Below are positions 28,779-36,472 of a stretch of 64,000 nt of DNA, piece after piece. Source of the DNA: Paraburkholderia monticola. Lineage in GTDB: Bacteria > Pseudomonadota > Gammaproteobacteria > Burkholderiales > Burkholderiaceae. The DNA is taken from the NCBI RefSeq assembly GCF_001580545.1, contig NZ_LRBG01000002.1, positions 62,001 to 126,000 on the forward strand, given 5' to 3'. A model generated the notes under the pieces. It did not search any database, was not told the DNA's origin, and saw nothing but the letters and a program-made list of their open reading frames with translations. Made by a program: the position numbers and the translations under genes. Position 1 is the stretch's first letter; each line of letters begins with the position of its first letter.

Positions 28779-30272
28779 TTAGAAGCGCGGTAGCTCGGGA
28801 TGAGGCAGCAGCCCGCCGCGCACGTGCATCTTGCCGTATTCGGCGCAGCGCGCCCGCGTGGGGATGCCCTTGTCGGGGTTCAGCAGGCCGGGCGCGTCGA
28901 AGGCACGCTTGACCGCGTGGAACGTGTCGCGTTCCTCGGGAGAGAACTGCACGCACATCGAATTGATCTTCTCGATGCCGACGCCATGCTCGCCCGTCAC
29001 GGTGCCGCCCAGCTCGACGCAGGCTTCGAGGATGTCGCAACCGAACAACTCGGCGCGATGCCACTCGTCCTGGTCGTTGCCGTTGAACAGGATCAGCGGG
29101 TGCATGTTGCCGTCGCCGGCATGGAACACGTTGATGCAGCGCAGCTGGTAGGTCTTCTCCATCTCCTCGATGCGTGCGAGCAGCGGTCCGATACTGCGGC
29201 GCGGCACGGTGCCGTCCATGCAGTAGTAATCCGGCGAAATGCGGCCGGCGGCCGGAAATGCGTTCTTGCGCCCGGACCAGAAGCGCAGCCGCTCGGCTTC
29301 CGTGCGCGAGATCTGGATTCGGGTCGCGCCGTGCTCGCGCAGCACCGCGGTCATGCGCACGATTTCGTTCGCGACTTCGTCGGGTGTGCCGTCCGATTCG
29401 CATAGCAGGATCGCGGCCGCGTCGAGGTCGTAGCCCGCGTTGACGAACTCCTCGACCGCGCGCGTGGCGGGCTTGTCCATCATCTCGAGACCGGCCGGAA
29501 TGATGCCTGCCGCGATGATGCCGGCAACCGCGTCGCCGCCTTTGACGACGTCGTCGAAGCTGGCCATGATGACCTGCGCCATTTGCGGCTTCGGGATCAG
29601 CTTGACGGTGACCTCGGTGACGATCGCGAACATGCCCTCGCTGCCGATCAGCACCGCGAGCAGATCGAGCCCCGGCGCGTCCGGCGCGAGCGAGCCGAAT
29701 TCGACGATCTCGCCTTCCATCGTGACCGCGCGCACGCGCAGCACGTTGTGCACGGTGAGGCCGTACTTCAGGCAATGCACGCCGCCGGAATTCTCGGACA
29801 CGTTGCCTCCGATCGTGCAGGCGATCTGCGACGACGGGTCCGGCGCGTAGTAAAGACCATACGGCGCCGCGGCCTCGGAGATCGCCAGATTGCGCACGCC
29901 CGGCTGCACGGTCGCGGTGCGCGCATACGAGTCGACCTCGACGATCTTGCGAAAGCGCGCGAGCGACACCACCACGCCGTGCCGAATCGGCATCGCGCCA
30001 CCCGACAAGCCGGTGCCCGCGCCGCGCGGCACGATGGGCACGTCGAGGCGATGGCAGATCTGCACGATGCGCTGCACCTGGGATTCGGTTTCCGGCAACG
30101 CGACGGCGAGCGGCAGCCGCCGGTACGCGGCGAGACCATCGCATTCGTACGCGACGGTATCTTCCTCGCGATACAGCAGACAGTGGGTCGGCAACACGGC
30201 CATCAGCGCCTGCACGACTTCGCGCTGACGCTGCGCGAGGACTTCGGCCGACAGTTCAGCGGGTGCGTTCAT
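28779..30272 (-). CDS. glcD: Glycolate oxidase FAD-linked subunit GlcD
   Basis: Catalytic flavoprotein that oxidises glycolate to glyoxylate together with GlcE and GlcF. 497 residues, near E. coli GlcD (499). The FAD-binding motif PRGAGTGLSGGAMP is near residue 77, GGNVSENSGGVHCLKYG near 152, and the C-terminal signature GTVTGEHGVGIEKI near 410 with conserved histidines in NVFHAGDGNMHPLI. It starts at ATG 30272. It follows the D-lactate dehydrogenase-like gene by 88 bases, so the two flavoproteins may be co-expressed. Confidence 0.95.
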   Translation of the reverse strand: MNAPAELSAEVLAQRQREVVQALMAVLPTHCLLYREEDTVAYECDGLAAYRRLPLAVALPETESQVQRIVQICHRLDVPIVPRGAGTGLSGGAMPIRHGVVVSLARFRKIVEVDSYARTATVQPGVRNLAISEAAAPYGLYYAPDPSSQIACTIGGNVSENSGGVHCLKYGLTVHNVLRVRAVTMEGEIVEFGSLAPDAPGLDLLAVLIGSEGMFAIVTEVTVKLIPKPQMAQVIMASFDDVVKGGDAVAGIIAAGIIPAGLEMMDKPATRAVEEFVNAGYDLDAAAILLCESDGTPDEVANEIVRMTAVLREHGATRIQISRTEAERLRFWSGRKNAFPAAGRISPDYYCMDGTVPRRSIGPLLARIEEMEKTYQLRCINVFHAGDGNMHPLILFNGNDQDEWHRAELFGCDILEACVELGGTVTGEHGVGIEKINSMCVQFSPEERDTFHAVKRAFDAPGLLNPDKGIPTRARCAEYGKMHVRGGLLPHPELPRF

Positions 30273-30360
30273 GTGAGTTGTCTCCTCGTGGCTTGCGCCA
30301 ATCCGGCTTGCTGGTTCGAGCCGGCTGTTTCGTGCAGCCTGCTTCGCGTCACTTTCGTAA

Positions 30361-31779
30361 TCAGGCCGCCGCCCAGGCGAAGATCTTGCCCGGATTCATC
30401 AGATTGCGCGGGTCGAGCGCGTGCTTGATCGAGCGCATCGTATCGACCGCGACGTCGCCATGCTCTTCGAGCAGAAAGCCCATCTTGTGCAGCCCCACGC
30501 CATGCTCGCCGGTGCAGGTGCCGTCCATGCGCAGCGCGCGCTGCACGATACGATGGTTCAGGCGCTCGGCCTCCTCGAGCTCTTCGGGCTTGTTCGGGTC
30601 GATCAGGATCGCGACGTGGAAGTTGCCGTCGCCGACATGGCCGACGATCGGGCAGGGCAGCGGCGAGGCCAACAGATCCTGCTCCGTTTCGACCACGCAT
30701 TCGGCGAGACGCGAGATCGGCACGCAGACGTCGGTGGTGACCGCGCGCGAGCCGGGCTTCAGTTGCAGCATCGCAAAATAGGCGTTGTGACGCGCGTTCC
30801 ACAGACGGCTGCGGTCTTCGGGGCGCGTCGCCCATTCGAAGCCTTCGCCTGCATTTTGCGCGGCGATTTCCTGCACGAGTTCGGCCTGTTCCTTGACGCC
30901 GGCCTCGGTGCCGTGAAATTCGAAGAACAGCGTCGGCGCTTCGCGCAACGTCAGGTTCGAATGGCGATTGATCGAGCGGATTGCAAGCGCATCGACGAAC
31001 TCGACGCGCGCGATCGGCACGCCGATCTGGATCGTCTCGATGACCGCACGCACTGCATCGCCCATCGACGGGAACGCGCACACCGCGGCCGATACCGCTT
31101 CCGGCTGGGGATAGAGACGCACGGTGATTTCGGTGATCACGCCGAGCGTGCCTTCCGAGCCGACGAACAGACGGGTGAGGTCGTACCCCGCCGACGATTT
31201 GCGCGCGCGCGAGCCGGTCTTGATGACGCGGCCGTCGGCGAGCACGACCGTCAGGCCGAGCACGTTCTCGCGCATCGTGCCGTAGCGCACGGCGTTGGTG
31301 CCCGAGGCGCGCGTGGCCGACATGCCGCCGATGCTCGCGTCGGCGCCCGGGTCGATCGGGAAGAACAGGCCCGTGTCGCGCAGCGCTTCGTTCAGTTGCT
31401 TGCGTGAGATGCCGGGCTCGACGGTGACGGTCAGGTCTTCGGCGTTGATCGACAACACCCGGTTCATTTCCGACAGATCGATCGACACGCCGCCTTGCAC
31501 GGCAAGCAGATGTCCTTCGAGCGAGGAGCCATTGCCGTACGGAATGATCGGTACGTCGTACTGGCCGCATAGCTTGACGGCGGTTTGCACGTCTTCGGTC
31601 GTACGCGCGAAGACGACGGCGTCCGGCAGTTGCGGATCGAAAGGCGATTCGTCGCGGCCGTGGTGCGTACGCACGGATTCGGCGACGGACACGCGCTCGC
31701 CGAAGGCGGCTTTGAGCTGATTCAGCAATTCGGCGGGAAACGGCCGGCGCAGCGGGGCCGGCGGCACGGGATGGTTCAC
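30361..31779 (-). CDS. FAD-linked oxidase, D-lactate dehydrogenase (cytochrome)-like, GTG start
   Basis: Flavoprotein of the vanillyl-alcohol-oxidase fold, closest in motifs to DLD-type D-lactate dehydrogenases. 472 residues from GTG 31779, which has AGGAG six bases upstream; an ATG slightly upstream (31783) is in another frame. The FAD motif is PYGNGSSLEGHLL near residue 82, with GADASIGGMSATRASGTNAVRYG near 128 and GHVGDGNFHVAI plus GTCTGEHGVGLHKMG near the C-terminus. It heads the glcDEF-yggS-proC run. The substrate may be D-lactate or another 2-hydroxy acid; the position beside glcDEF fits either. Confidence 0.85.
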   Translation of the reverse strand: MNHPVPPAPLRRPFPAELLNQLKAAFGERVSVAESVRTHHGRDESPFDPQLPDAVVFARTTEDVQTAVKLCGQYDVPIIPYGNGSSLEGHLLAVQGGVSIDLSEMNRVLSINAEDLTVTVEPGISRKQLNEALRDTGLFFPIDPGADASIGGMSATRASGTNAVRYGTMRENVLGLTVVLADGRVIKTGSRARKSSAGYDLTRLFVGSEGTLGVITEITVRLYPQPEAVSAAVCAFPSMGDAVRAVIETIQIGVPIARVEFVDALAIRSINRHSNLTLREAPTLFFEFHGTEAGVKEQAELVQEIAAQNAGEGFEWATRPEDRSRLWNARHNAYFAMLQLKPGSRAVTTDVCVPISRLAECVVETEQDLLASPLPCPIVGHVGDGNFHVAILIDPNKPEELEEAERLNHRIVQRALRMDGTCTGEHGVGLHKMGFLLEEHGDVAVDTMRSIKHALDPRNLMNPGKIFAWAAA

Positions 31780-31885
31780 GCATGTCTCCTGTGTCGGAAA
31801 AATCTTTATAGAGCAGCCTGTTTACAGCAGCTGTTTCATTTTACGCCGTTCGCCCGCTGGCCGGCGCCAGGCCGACTTGCGCTCA

Positions 31886-31891
31886 TATAAT
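31886..31891 (+). promoter_or_regulatory. Candidate -10 element for the adenosyltransferase gene
   Basis: Consensus TATAAT in the divergent gap, 75 bases before the ATG at 31967. No good -35 at 16-18 bases upstream, so confidence is limited. Confidence 0.35.
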
Positions 31892-31966
31892 GGCGACGAT
31901 TTCACGATGCGTGCAATATGGATAAACGTGGTGGCCGCATCGCCACTGAACGGAGGGGGAGACATC

Positions 31967-32521
31967 ATGGGCAATCGCCTCAGCAAGATCGCGACGCGCA
32001 CCGGCGACGACGGCACCACCGGTCTCGGCGACGGCCGTCGCGTGCGCAAGAACAGTGAGCGTATCGCCGCGATTGGCGACGTCGACGAGCTCAATTCGAA
32101 TCTCGGCGTGCTGTTGTGCGAAAACCTGCCCGAGAACGTGCGCGCGGCGCTGGTCGCCATTCAGCACGACCTGTTCGATCTTGGCGGCGAGTTGTGCATT
32201 CCCGGTCACACGATGATTACCGAGCAGCATCTCGCGCAGCTCGACGGCTGGCTCGCCGACTACAACGCCACGCTGCCACCGCTGAAGGAATTTATTTTGC
32301 CGGGCGGTTCGCGCGCGGCTGCGCTCGCGCATGTGTGCCGCACGGTATGCCGCCGCGCCGAGCGCGCGATCGTCGCGCTCGGCGAACACGAGGCGCTGAA
32401 CGCGGCGCCGCGTCAGTACGTGAACCGGCTGTCCGATCTGCTGTTCGTGCTGGCGCGCGTGCTCAATCGCGCGGACGGCGGCACCGACGTGCTGTGGCAG
32501 CACGATCGCGGCGCGCATTGA
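31967..32521 (+). CDS. PduO-type cob(I)alamin adenosyltransferase
   Basis: Uses ATP to adenosylate cob(I)alamin, making coenzyme B12. 184 residues from ATG 31967, six bases after GGAGGGGGAG; the longer frame to 31877 lacks a site. The N-terminal ATP motif TRTGDDGTTGLGDGRRV and the DELNSNLGV helix are diagnostic, as is VCRRAERAIVALGEHE near residue 125. No cobalamin riboswitch or cob genes are nearby. It converges on the toxin-antitoxin pair with 54 bases between stops. Confidence 0.93.
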   Translation: MGNRLSKIATRTGDDGTTGLGDGRRVRKNSERIAAIGDVDELNSNLGVLLCENLPENVRAALVAIQHDLFDLGGELCIPGHTMITEQHLAQLDGWLADYNATLPPLKEFILPGGSRAAALAHVCRTVCRRAERAIVALGEHEALNAAPRQYVNRLSDLLFVLARVLNRADGGTDVLWQHDRGAH

Positions 32522-32575
32522 ACGGCAGCGCACAAGCGCACATAGCCACGCATGGTGATTGGCGCGAGCCGACGC

Positions 32576-32908
32576 TCAACCGACGGCGAGCGTCACCGGC
32601 TTGCCGATGCGGCTCAGCATTTCGACGAGCGTGTCGATCGTGAACTTGGTGGTCTTCTTGTTGACGACGTCAGAGACGCGCGGGCGCGAGACCATCAGGA
32701 TTTCGGCCGCCTCGGCTTGCTTCAGATGATGCTGTTCGATCCACGTGGACAGCTCGGTCATCAGTTGTTCCTTGAGCAGCCGTGTATCGTTGATCTGCTT
32801 TTTCGACGCGGCGTGAAGGCGCTTTGCTTCCTCGGCGGAAAAACCGAGTTCGAGGAACACATTCGCGCCGGGTCGCGTTACGTGACGAATATTCGTGTCG
32901 ATCGTCAT
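32576..32908 (-). CDS. XRE-family antitoxin, HigA type
   Basis: Helix-turn-helix antitoxin of a type II toxin-antitoxin pair. 110 residues from ATG 32908. The N-terminal half should contact the toxin. The C-terminal half is a Cro/XRE HTH (QAEAAEILMVSRPRVSDVVNKK near residues 65-86) of the HTH_37 group. Its ATG overlaps the toxin stop as ATGA (32905-32908). Toxin-first order is characteristic of higBA. It would repress its own operon at the palindrome at 33261-33276. An N-terminal extension to 33004 would lie inside the toxin gene. Confidence 0.85.
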   Translation of the reverse strand: MTIDTNIRHVTRPGANVFLELGFSAEEAKRLHAASKKQINDTRLLKEQLMTELSTWIEQHHLKQAEAAEILMVSRPRVSDVVNKKTTKFTIDTLVEMLSRIGKPVTLAVG

Positions 32909-33249
32909 GGCTGGGTCGTCCTGTAATGAGTGATGGCGCGGTAGCGCGTTTCGGCAATTTTTCTGTCGTGCAGTCCGAGCTTCTGCGTTTTCTTCTGAAA
33001 GCAATGCAGCACGTACAACGCTTCGGCGTATTTGGTCACATACATCACGCGATAGATGCCGTTCTCGTCTTTGATGCGAATTTCGCGCGTTCCCGCGCCG
33101 ATCGAGTCGAATGGTTTCCAGTCGTCGGGGTCGAGTCCGGACTGAATCTTGTGAAGCTGAAACCCTGCGAGACGACGTGCTTCGTCGGGAAAAGCGAGCA
33201 AATCGCGGTAGCTGGAGCCTAGCCAGCGAATTTCTTTTTCCTGCTCCAT
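32905..33249 (-). CDS. RelE/HigB-like toxin (Gp49 family)
   Basis: Predicted mRNA-cleaving toxin of the phage-derived Gp49-like branch. 114 residues from ATG 33249, which has GAGG five bases upstream; a GTG two codons earlier is less likely. The family core TREIRIKDENGIYRVMYVTKYAEALYVLHCFQKKTQKL occupies about residues 54-92, with the Arg/Lys-rich catalytic surface. The pair is inserted between the adenosyltransferase and aroG and is the only plausible horizontally acquired item here. Confidence 0.87.
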   Translation of the reverse strand: MEQEKEIRWLGSSYRDLLAFPDEARRLAGFQLHKIQSGLDPDDWKPFDSIGAGTREIRIKDENGIYRVMYVTKYAEALYVLHCFQKKTQKLGLHDRKIAETRYRAITHYRTTQP

Positions 33250-33260
33250 CGCCACCTCAT

Positions 33261-33276
33261 GTATAAAATCTTATAC
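33261..33276. promoter_or_regulatory. Palindromic candidate operator of the toxin-antitoxin operon
   Basis: GTATAAAATCTTATAC: 6-base perfect arms with a 4-base spacer, 12 bases upstream of the toxin ATG. The minus strand reads TATAAGAT, so it also overlaps a possible -10. Autoregulation by the antitoxin HTH is the expected role. Confidence 0.6.
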
Positions 33277-33381
33277 GCATTCTCCAGCCCGGTCAAGTCA
33301 TGCATGCGACCAGGCAACGAGCTATGACGATATCGAGGTGGCCGGCTGAGTACCATTCGTCCGAATGGCCAATCAAATAAA

Positions 33382-33413
33382 AAAACCCGGTTCGAAATTG
33401 AACCGGGTTTTTC
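33382..33413 (-). terminator. Intrinsic terminator after aroG
   Basis: Perfect 12-base arms AAAACCCGGTTC (33382-33393) and GAACCGGGTTTT (33400-33411). The A-run on the left gives a U-run on the minus strand. It lies 46 bases past the aroG stop. Confidence 0.92.
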
Positions 33414-33457
33414 CACGGACTACTGAGCAGTCGTCGCAGTGGCGCTAGCCCAGGTGT

Positions 33458-34531
33458 TCAGTTACCGCTGCCACGCGCGATGCGGCGCTGCCTGACCGCT
33501 TCGGCGAGGCCTTCGAGCACGGCGACGCTTTCGTCCCAGCCGATGCACGCATCGGTAATGCTCTGCCCGTACGTGAGCTCGCGGCCTTCCTGCAGGTCCT
33601 GGCGCCCCGCGACGAGGTGCGACTCCACCATCACGCCGACGATCCGCTCGTCACCCGTGGCGATCTGACGGCCGATATCCGCGCACACCGGAATCTGGTT
33701 CTCGTGCTTCTTCGAACTGTTCGCATGGCTCGCGTCGATCATCAGACGCGCGGCGAGACCCGCCTTGCCGATATCGGCGCAGGCCGCGTTGACGCTGTCG
33801 GCGTCGTAGTTCGGCGTCTTGCCGCCGCGCAGTATCACGTGGCAGTCCTCGTTGCCCGCGGTCGATACGATCGCCGAGTGCCCCCCCTTCGTGACCGACA
33901 GGAAATGATGCGGCTGCGAGGCGGCCTTGATCGCGTCGACGGCGATCTTCACGTTGCCGTCCGTGCCGTTCTTGAAGCCCACCGGACACGACAGTCCCGA
34001 AGCCAGTTCACGATGCACCTGCGATTCGGTCGTGCGCGCGCCGATCGCCCCCCACGAGATCAGATCGGCGATGTACTGCGGACTGATCATGTCGAGGTAC
34101 TCGGTGCCGGCCGGCAGGCCGAGTTCGTTGATGCGCAAGAGCAACTCGCGCGCGGTGCGCAGACCTTCGTTGATCTTGAAGCTGTTGTCCATGTGCGGGT
34201 CGTTGATGAGGCCTTTCCAGCCCACCGTCGTGCGCGGCTTTTCGAAGTACACCCGCATGACGACTTCGAGCTCGCCGGCGAAGCGCTTGCGCTGCTCGAT
34301 CAGTCGCCCCGCGTATTCGATCGCGGCCTTCGGATCGTGAATCGAGCACGGGCCGATCACGACGATCAGACGATCGTCCATGCCGTGCAGAATGCGGTGC
34401 ATCGCGGTGCGCGAGTCGTAGATCACATTCGACACCGTCTCGTCGCAGGCAAATTCGCGGATCAGGTGAGCGGGCGGCGTGAGTTCCTTCAATTCGCGGA
34501 TGCGGACATCGTCGGTGTTGTGCGGGGGCAT
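33458..34531 (-). CDS. aroG: 3-deoxy-7-phosphoheptulonate (DAHP) synthase, class I
   Basis: Condenses phosphoenolpyruvate and erythrose 4-phosphate, the committed first step to Phe, Tyr and Trp. 357 residues, like the E. coli AroG/AroF/AroH isozymes. Active-site motifs are VVIGPCSIHDPKAA near residue 60, FEKPRTTVGWKG near 95, DMISPQY near 148 and DASHANSSKKHENQ near 266. It starts at ATG 34531 after AGGAGAACCCC. It is preceded by an attenuator-like leader (34646-34843) with an aromatic-rich leader ORF, which predicts control by aromatic amino acid supply. Which end product inhibits the enzyme cannot be read from the sequence. Confidence 0.96.
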   Translation of the reverse strand: MPPHNTDDVRIRELKELTPPAHLIREFACDETVSNVIYDSRTAMHRILHGMDDRLIVVIGPCSIHDPKAAIEYAGRLIEQRKRFAGELEVVMRVYFEKPRTTVGWKGLINDPHMDNSFKINEGLRTARELLLRINELGLPAGTEYLDMISPQYIADLISWGAIGARTTESQVHRELASGLSCPVGFKNGTDGNVKIAVDAIKAASQPHHFLSVTKGGHSAIVSTAGNEDCHVILRGGKTPNYDADSVNAACADIGKAGLAARLMIDASHANSSKKHENQIPVCADIGRQIATGDERIVGVMVESHLVAGRQDLQEGRELTYGQSITDACIGWDESVAVLEGLAEAVRQRRIARGSGN

Positions 34532-34645
34532 GGGGTTCTCCTGAATCGGTTCGTAGCGTGTTCGCCGGCAGCGATGCCAGAGCGGACGACGATCAAATAA
34601 TGGTCAACGACAAAATGTCAGCCAGGTGTCGAAAAGCGTGAGACG

Positions 34646-34675
34646 AAAAAAAACCGCCAGGCTAGCTGGCGGTTT
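34646..34675 (-). terminator. Attenuator terminator upstream of aroG
   Basis: On the minus strand AAACCGCCAG, loop CTAGC, CTGGCGGTTT, then eight U in total (A-run 34646-34653 on the plus strand). It lies 28 bases after the leader ORF stop and 114 bases before the aroG start. Its 5' arm can instead pair with leader positions 34721-34728 (8 base pairs), forming an antiterminator. Confidence 0.9.
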
Positions 34676-34703
34676 TTCGGGAATTCTTGGTGTCCTGCGT
34701 GCA

Positions 34704-34772
34704 CTAACACCCCTCTCGATCCGCCAGCGGTCTGAGATACCAAAAAAAGTAAAAATAAAATTTGGCGGACAT
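34704..34772 (-). CDS. Aromatic-rich leader peptide of the aroG attenuator, 22 codons
   Basis: ATG 34772 to TAG 34704-34706 on the minus strand encodes 22 residues. Residues 5-12 are FYFYFFWY, eight aromatic codons in a row (four Phe, three Tyr, one Trp). Codons 2-4 (TCCGCCA) pair with codons 16-18 (TGGCGGA). The latter also belong to the antiterminator segment GCTGGCGG that pairs with the terminator 5' arm CCGCCAGC. A ribosome stalled on uncharged Phe/Tyr/Trp tRNA would cover segment 1 and free segment 2. There is no clear Shine-Dalgarno sequence. Function is inferred from architecture, but chance is very unlikely. Confidence 0.85.
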   Translation of the reverse strand: MSAKFYFYFFWYLRPLADREGC

Positions 34773-34813
34773 GGCGAATTAAATGCGTCGCTGGTCAAAA
34801 AAGGGTGAGTGAC

Positions 34814-34843
34814 TTTATAACCCGGTACAGGCTCGGCTGACAA
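34814..34843 (-). promoter_or_regulatory. Sigma-70-type promoter of the aroG leader transcript
   Basis: On the minus strand TTGTCA (34838-34843) and TATAAA (34814-34819), 18-base spacer, 5 of 6 matches in each box. Transcription would begin near 34807, about 35 bases before the leader ORF. Confidence 0.7.
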
Positions 34844-34855
34844 GCTGGGACGTCG

Positions 34856-34905
34856 AAAAATGCGGAAAACCCGCATGCTTCGCGCGTTGCGTGCGCGAAG
34901 CATGC
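34856..34905 (-). terminator. Terminator of tldD
   Basis: 13-base perfect arms GCATGCTTCGCGC (34873-34885) and complement (34893-34905). On the minus strand these are followed by a small GCGG/CCGC stem and five U (34856-34860). It lies 13 bases beyond the tldD stop and just before the aroG leader promoter. Confidence 0.7.
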
Positions 34906-34918
34906 ATGCACTGCGAAA

Positions 34919-36385
34919 TCAGGCCGTTCCGCCAACCGTCATGCGTTCGATGCGCAGCGTCGGCTGACCGACACCCACCGGCACGCTTTGGCCTTCCTTG
35001 CCGCACACGCCGACGCCCGAATCGAGCTTCATGTCGTTGCCGATCATCGTGACGTACTTCAGCGATTCCGGGCCGCTGCCGATCAGCGTCGCGCCCTTGA
35101 CCGGATACGTGATCTTGCCGTTCTCGATCATGTACGCCTCGGAGGCCGAGAACACGAACTTGCCGTTCGTGATGTCGACCTGGCCGCCGCCGAAGTTCAC
35201 CGCATACAGGCCGTTCTTCACGGATTCGAGAATCTCCTGCGGATCCTTGTCGCCGTTCAGCATGTACGTGTTGGTCATGCGCGGCATCGGCAGCGCGGCG
35301 TAGGATTCGCGCCGTGCGTTGCCGGTGACCGGCATCTTCATCAGGCGCGCGTTCAGCGTATCCTGGATGTAACCCTTCAGGATGCCGTCCTCGATCAACG
35401 TCGTGCACTGGGTGGGGTTGCCTTCGTCGTCGATGTTGAGCGAGCCGCGGCGGTTCGGCAGCGTGCCGTCGTCGACCACGGTGACGCCCTTCGCGGCGAC
35501 CTGCTCGCCGATGCGTCCCGCGAACGCCGACGACCCCTTGCGGTTGAAGTCGCCTTCGAGCCCGTGGCCGATCGCCTCGTGCAACAGCACGCCGGGCCAG
35601 CCCGGGCCGAGCACCACGGTCATCGCGCCGGCCGGCGCCGGACGCGCGTCGAGGTTGACGAGCGCCGCGTGCACCGCGTCGTCGACGTAGCGCGACAGCA
35701 CTTCGTCGGTGAAATAGCCGTAGTCGAAGCGCCCGCCGCCGCCGCCGCTGCCGATTTCGCGGCGGCCATTCTGCTCGGCGATCACCGTGACCGATACGCG
35801 CACGAGCGGCCGGATGTCGGCCGCGAAGCCGCCGTCGCTGCGCGCGACCAGCACCACGTCGTATTCGCCGGCGAGGCCCGCCATCACCTGCTGGATGCGC
35901 GGATCGCGGCCGCGCGCCATCTGCTCGATGCGCTCGAGCAGCTTGACCTTGGCGGTTGCGTCGAGCGAATGCAGCGGGTCCGACGGCAGATACAGATCAC
36001 GCCCGGCGATGCCGGTGAGCGAGGACGCCACCTTGATCTTCTGCTTGCCGCCGCCCGCCTTGGCGATCGCGCGCGTGGCGATGGCCGCCTGGCGAATCGC
36101 TTCCGGCGAGAGGTCGTCCGAGTAGGCGAACGCGGTGCGGTCGCCCGACACGGCGCGCACGCCGACGCCCTGATCGATGCTGAAGCTGCCCGACTTCACG
36201 ATGCCTTCTTCGAGACTCCACGCTTCGCTGCGGGTGGCCTGGAAGTACAGGTCCGCGTAGTCGACGCGGTGCGTGAAGATTTCAGCGAGCGTGCGCGTGA
36301 GCAACGACTCGTCGAGACCATAGGGCGTGAGGAGGATGTCCTTGGCGGCGGCGAGATTACGGATACCGGGTTCGATGATGTTCAT
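34919..36385 (-). CDS. tldD: Metalloprotease TldD
   Basis: Subunit of the TldD/TldE zinc protease that degrades unfolded peptides and, in E. coli, processes microcin B17 and CcdA. 488 residues, like E. coli TldD (481). The zinc motif HEAIGH is at about residues 267-272 (HEAIGHGLEGDFN), and the glycine-rich IGSGGGGGRFDYG is near 215. The C-terminal signature DSGVGVCGKEGQSVPVGVGQPTL is near 460. It starts at ATG 36385, 87 bases after the amidase gene on the same strand. The partner tldE (pmbA) is not in the window. Confidence 0.95.
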   Translation of the reverse strand: MNIIEPGIRNLAAAKDILLTPYGLDESLLTRTLAEIFTHRVDYADLYFQATRSEAWSLEEGIVKSGSFSIDQGVGVRAVSGDRTAFAYSDDLSPEAIRQAAIATRAIAKAGGGKQKIKVASSLTGIAGRDLYLPSDPLHSLDATAKVKLLERIEQMARGRDPRIQQVMAGLAGEYDVVLVARSDGGFAADIRPLVRVSVTVIAEQNGRREIGSGGGGGRFDYGYFTDEVLSRYVDDAVHAALVNLDARPAPAGAMTVVLGPGWPGVLLHEAIGHGLEGDFNRKGSSAFAGRIGEQVAAKGVTVVDDGTLPNRRGSLNIDDEGNPTQCTTLIEDGILKGYIQDTLNARLMKMPVTGNARRESYAALPMPRMTNTYMLNGDKDPQEILESVKNGLYAVNFGGGQVDITNGKFVFSASEAYMIENGKITYPVKGATLIGSGPESLKYVTMIGNDMKLDSGVGVCGKEGQSVPVGVGQPTLRIERMTVGGTA

Positions 36386-36472
36386 GCGAAGTATGTTCTG
36401 CTCGATACGAAGGGGTCGGGGAGCGCCTGCGTCTCTATATGCATGTCAGGCGCCGCAGTTTCAATGTCGGTT

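Noticed and set aside
31780..31966. Cobalamin riboswitch before the adenosyltransferase
   Set aside because: No B12-box-like conserved sequence and the leader is only about 75 bases.
34626..34808. 60-codon plus-strand frame between aroG and tldD
   Set aside because: It is the antisense of the aroG leader region and runs through the attenuator hairpin; no ribosome-binding site.
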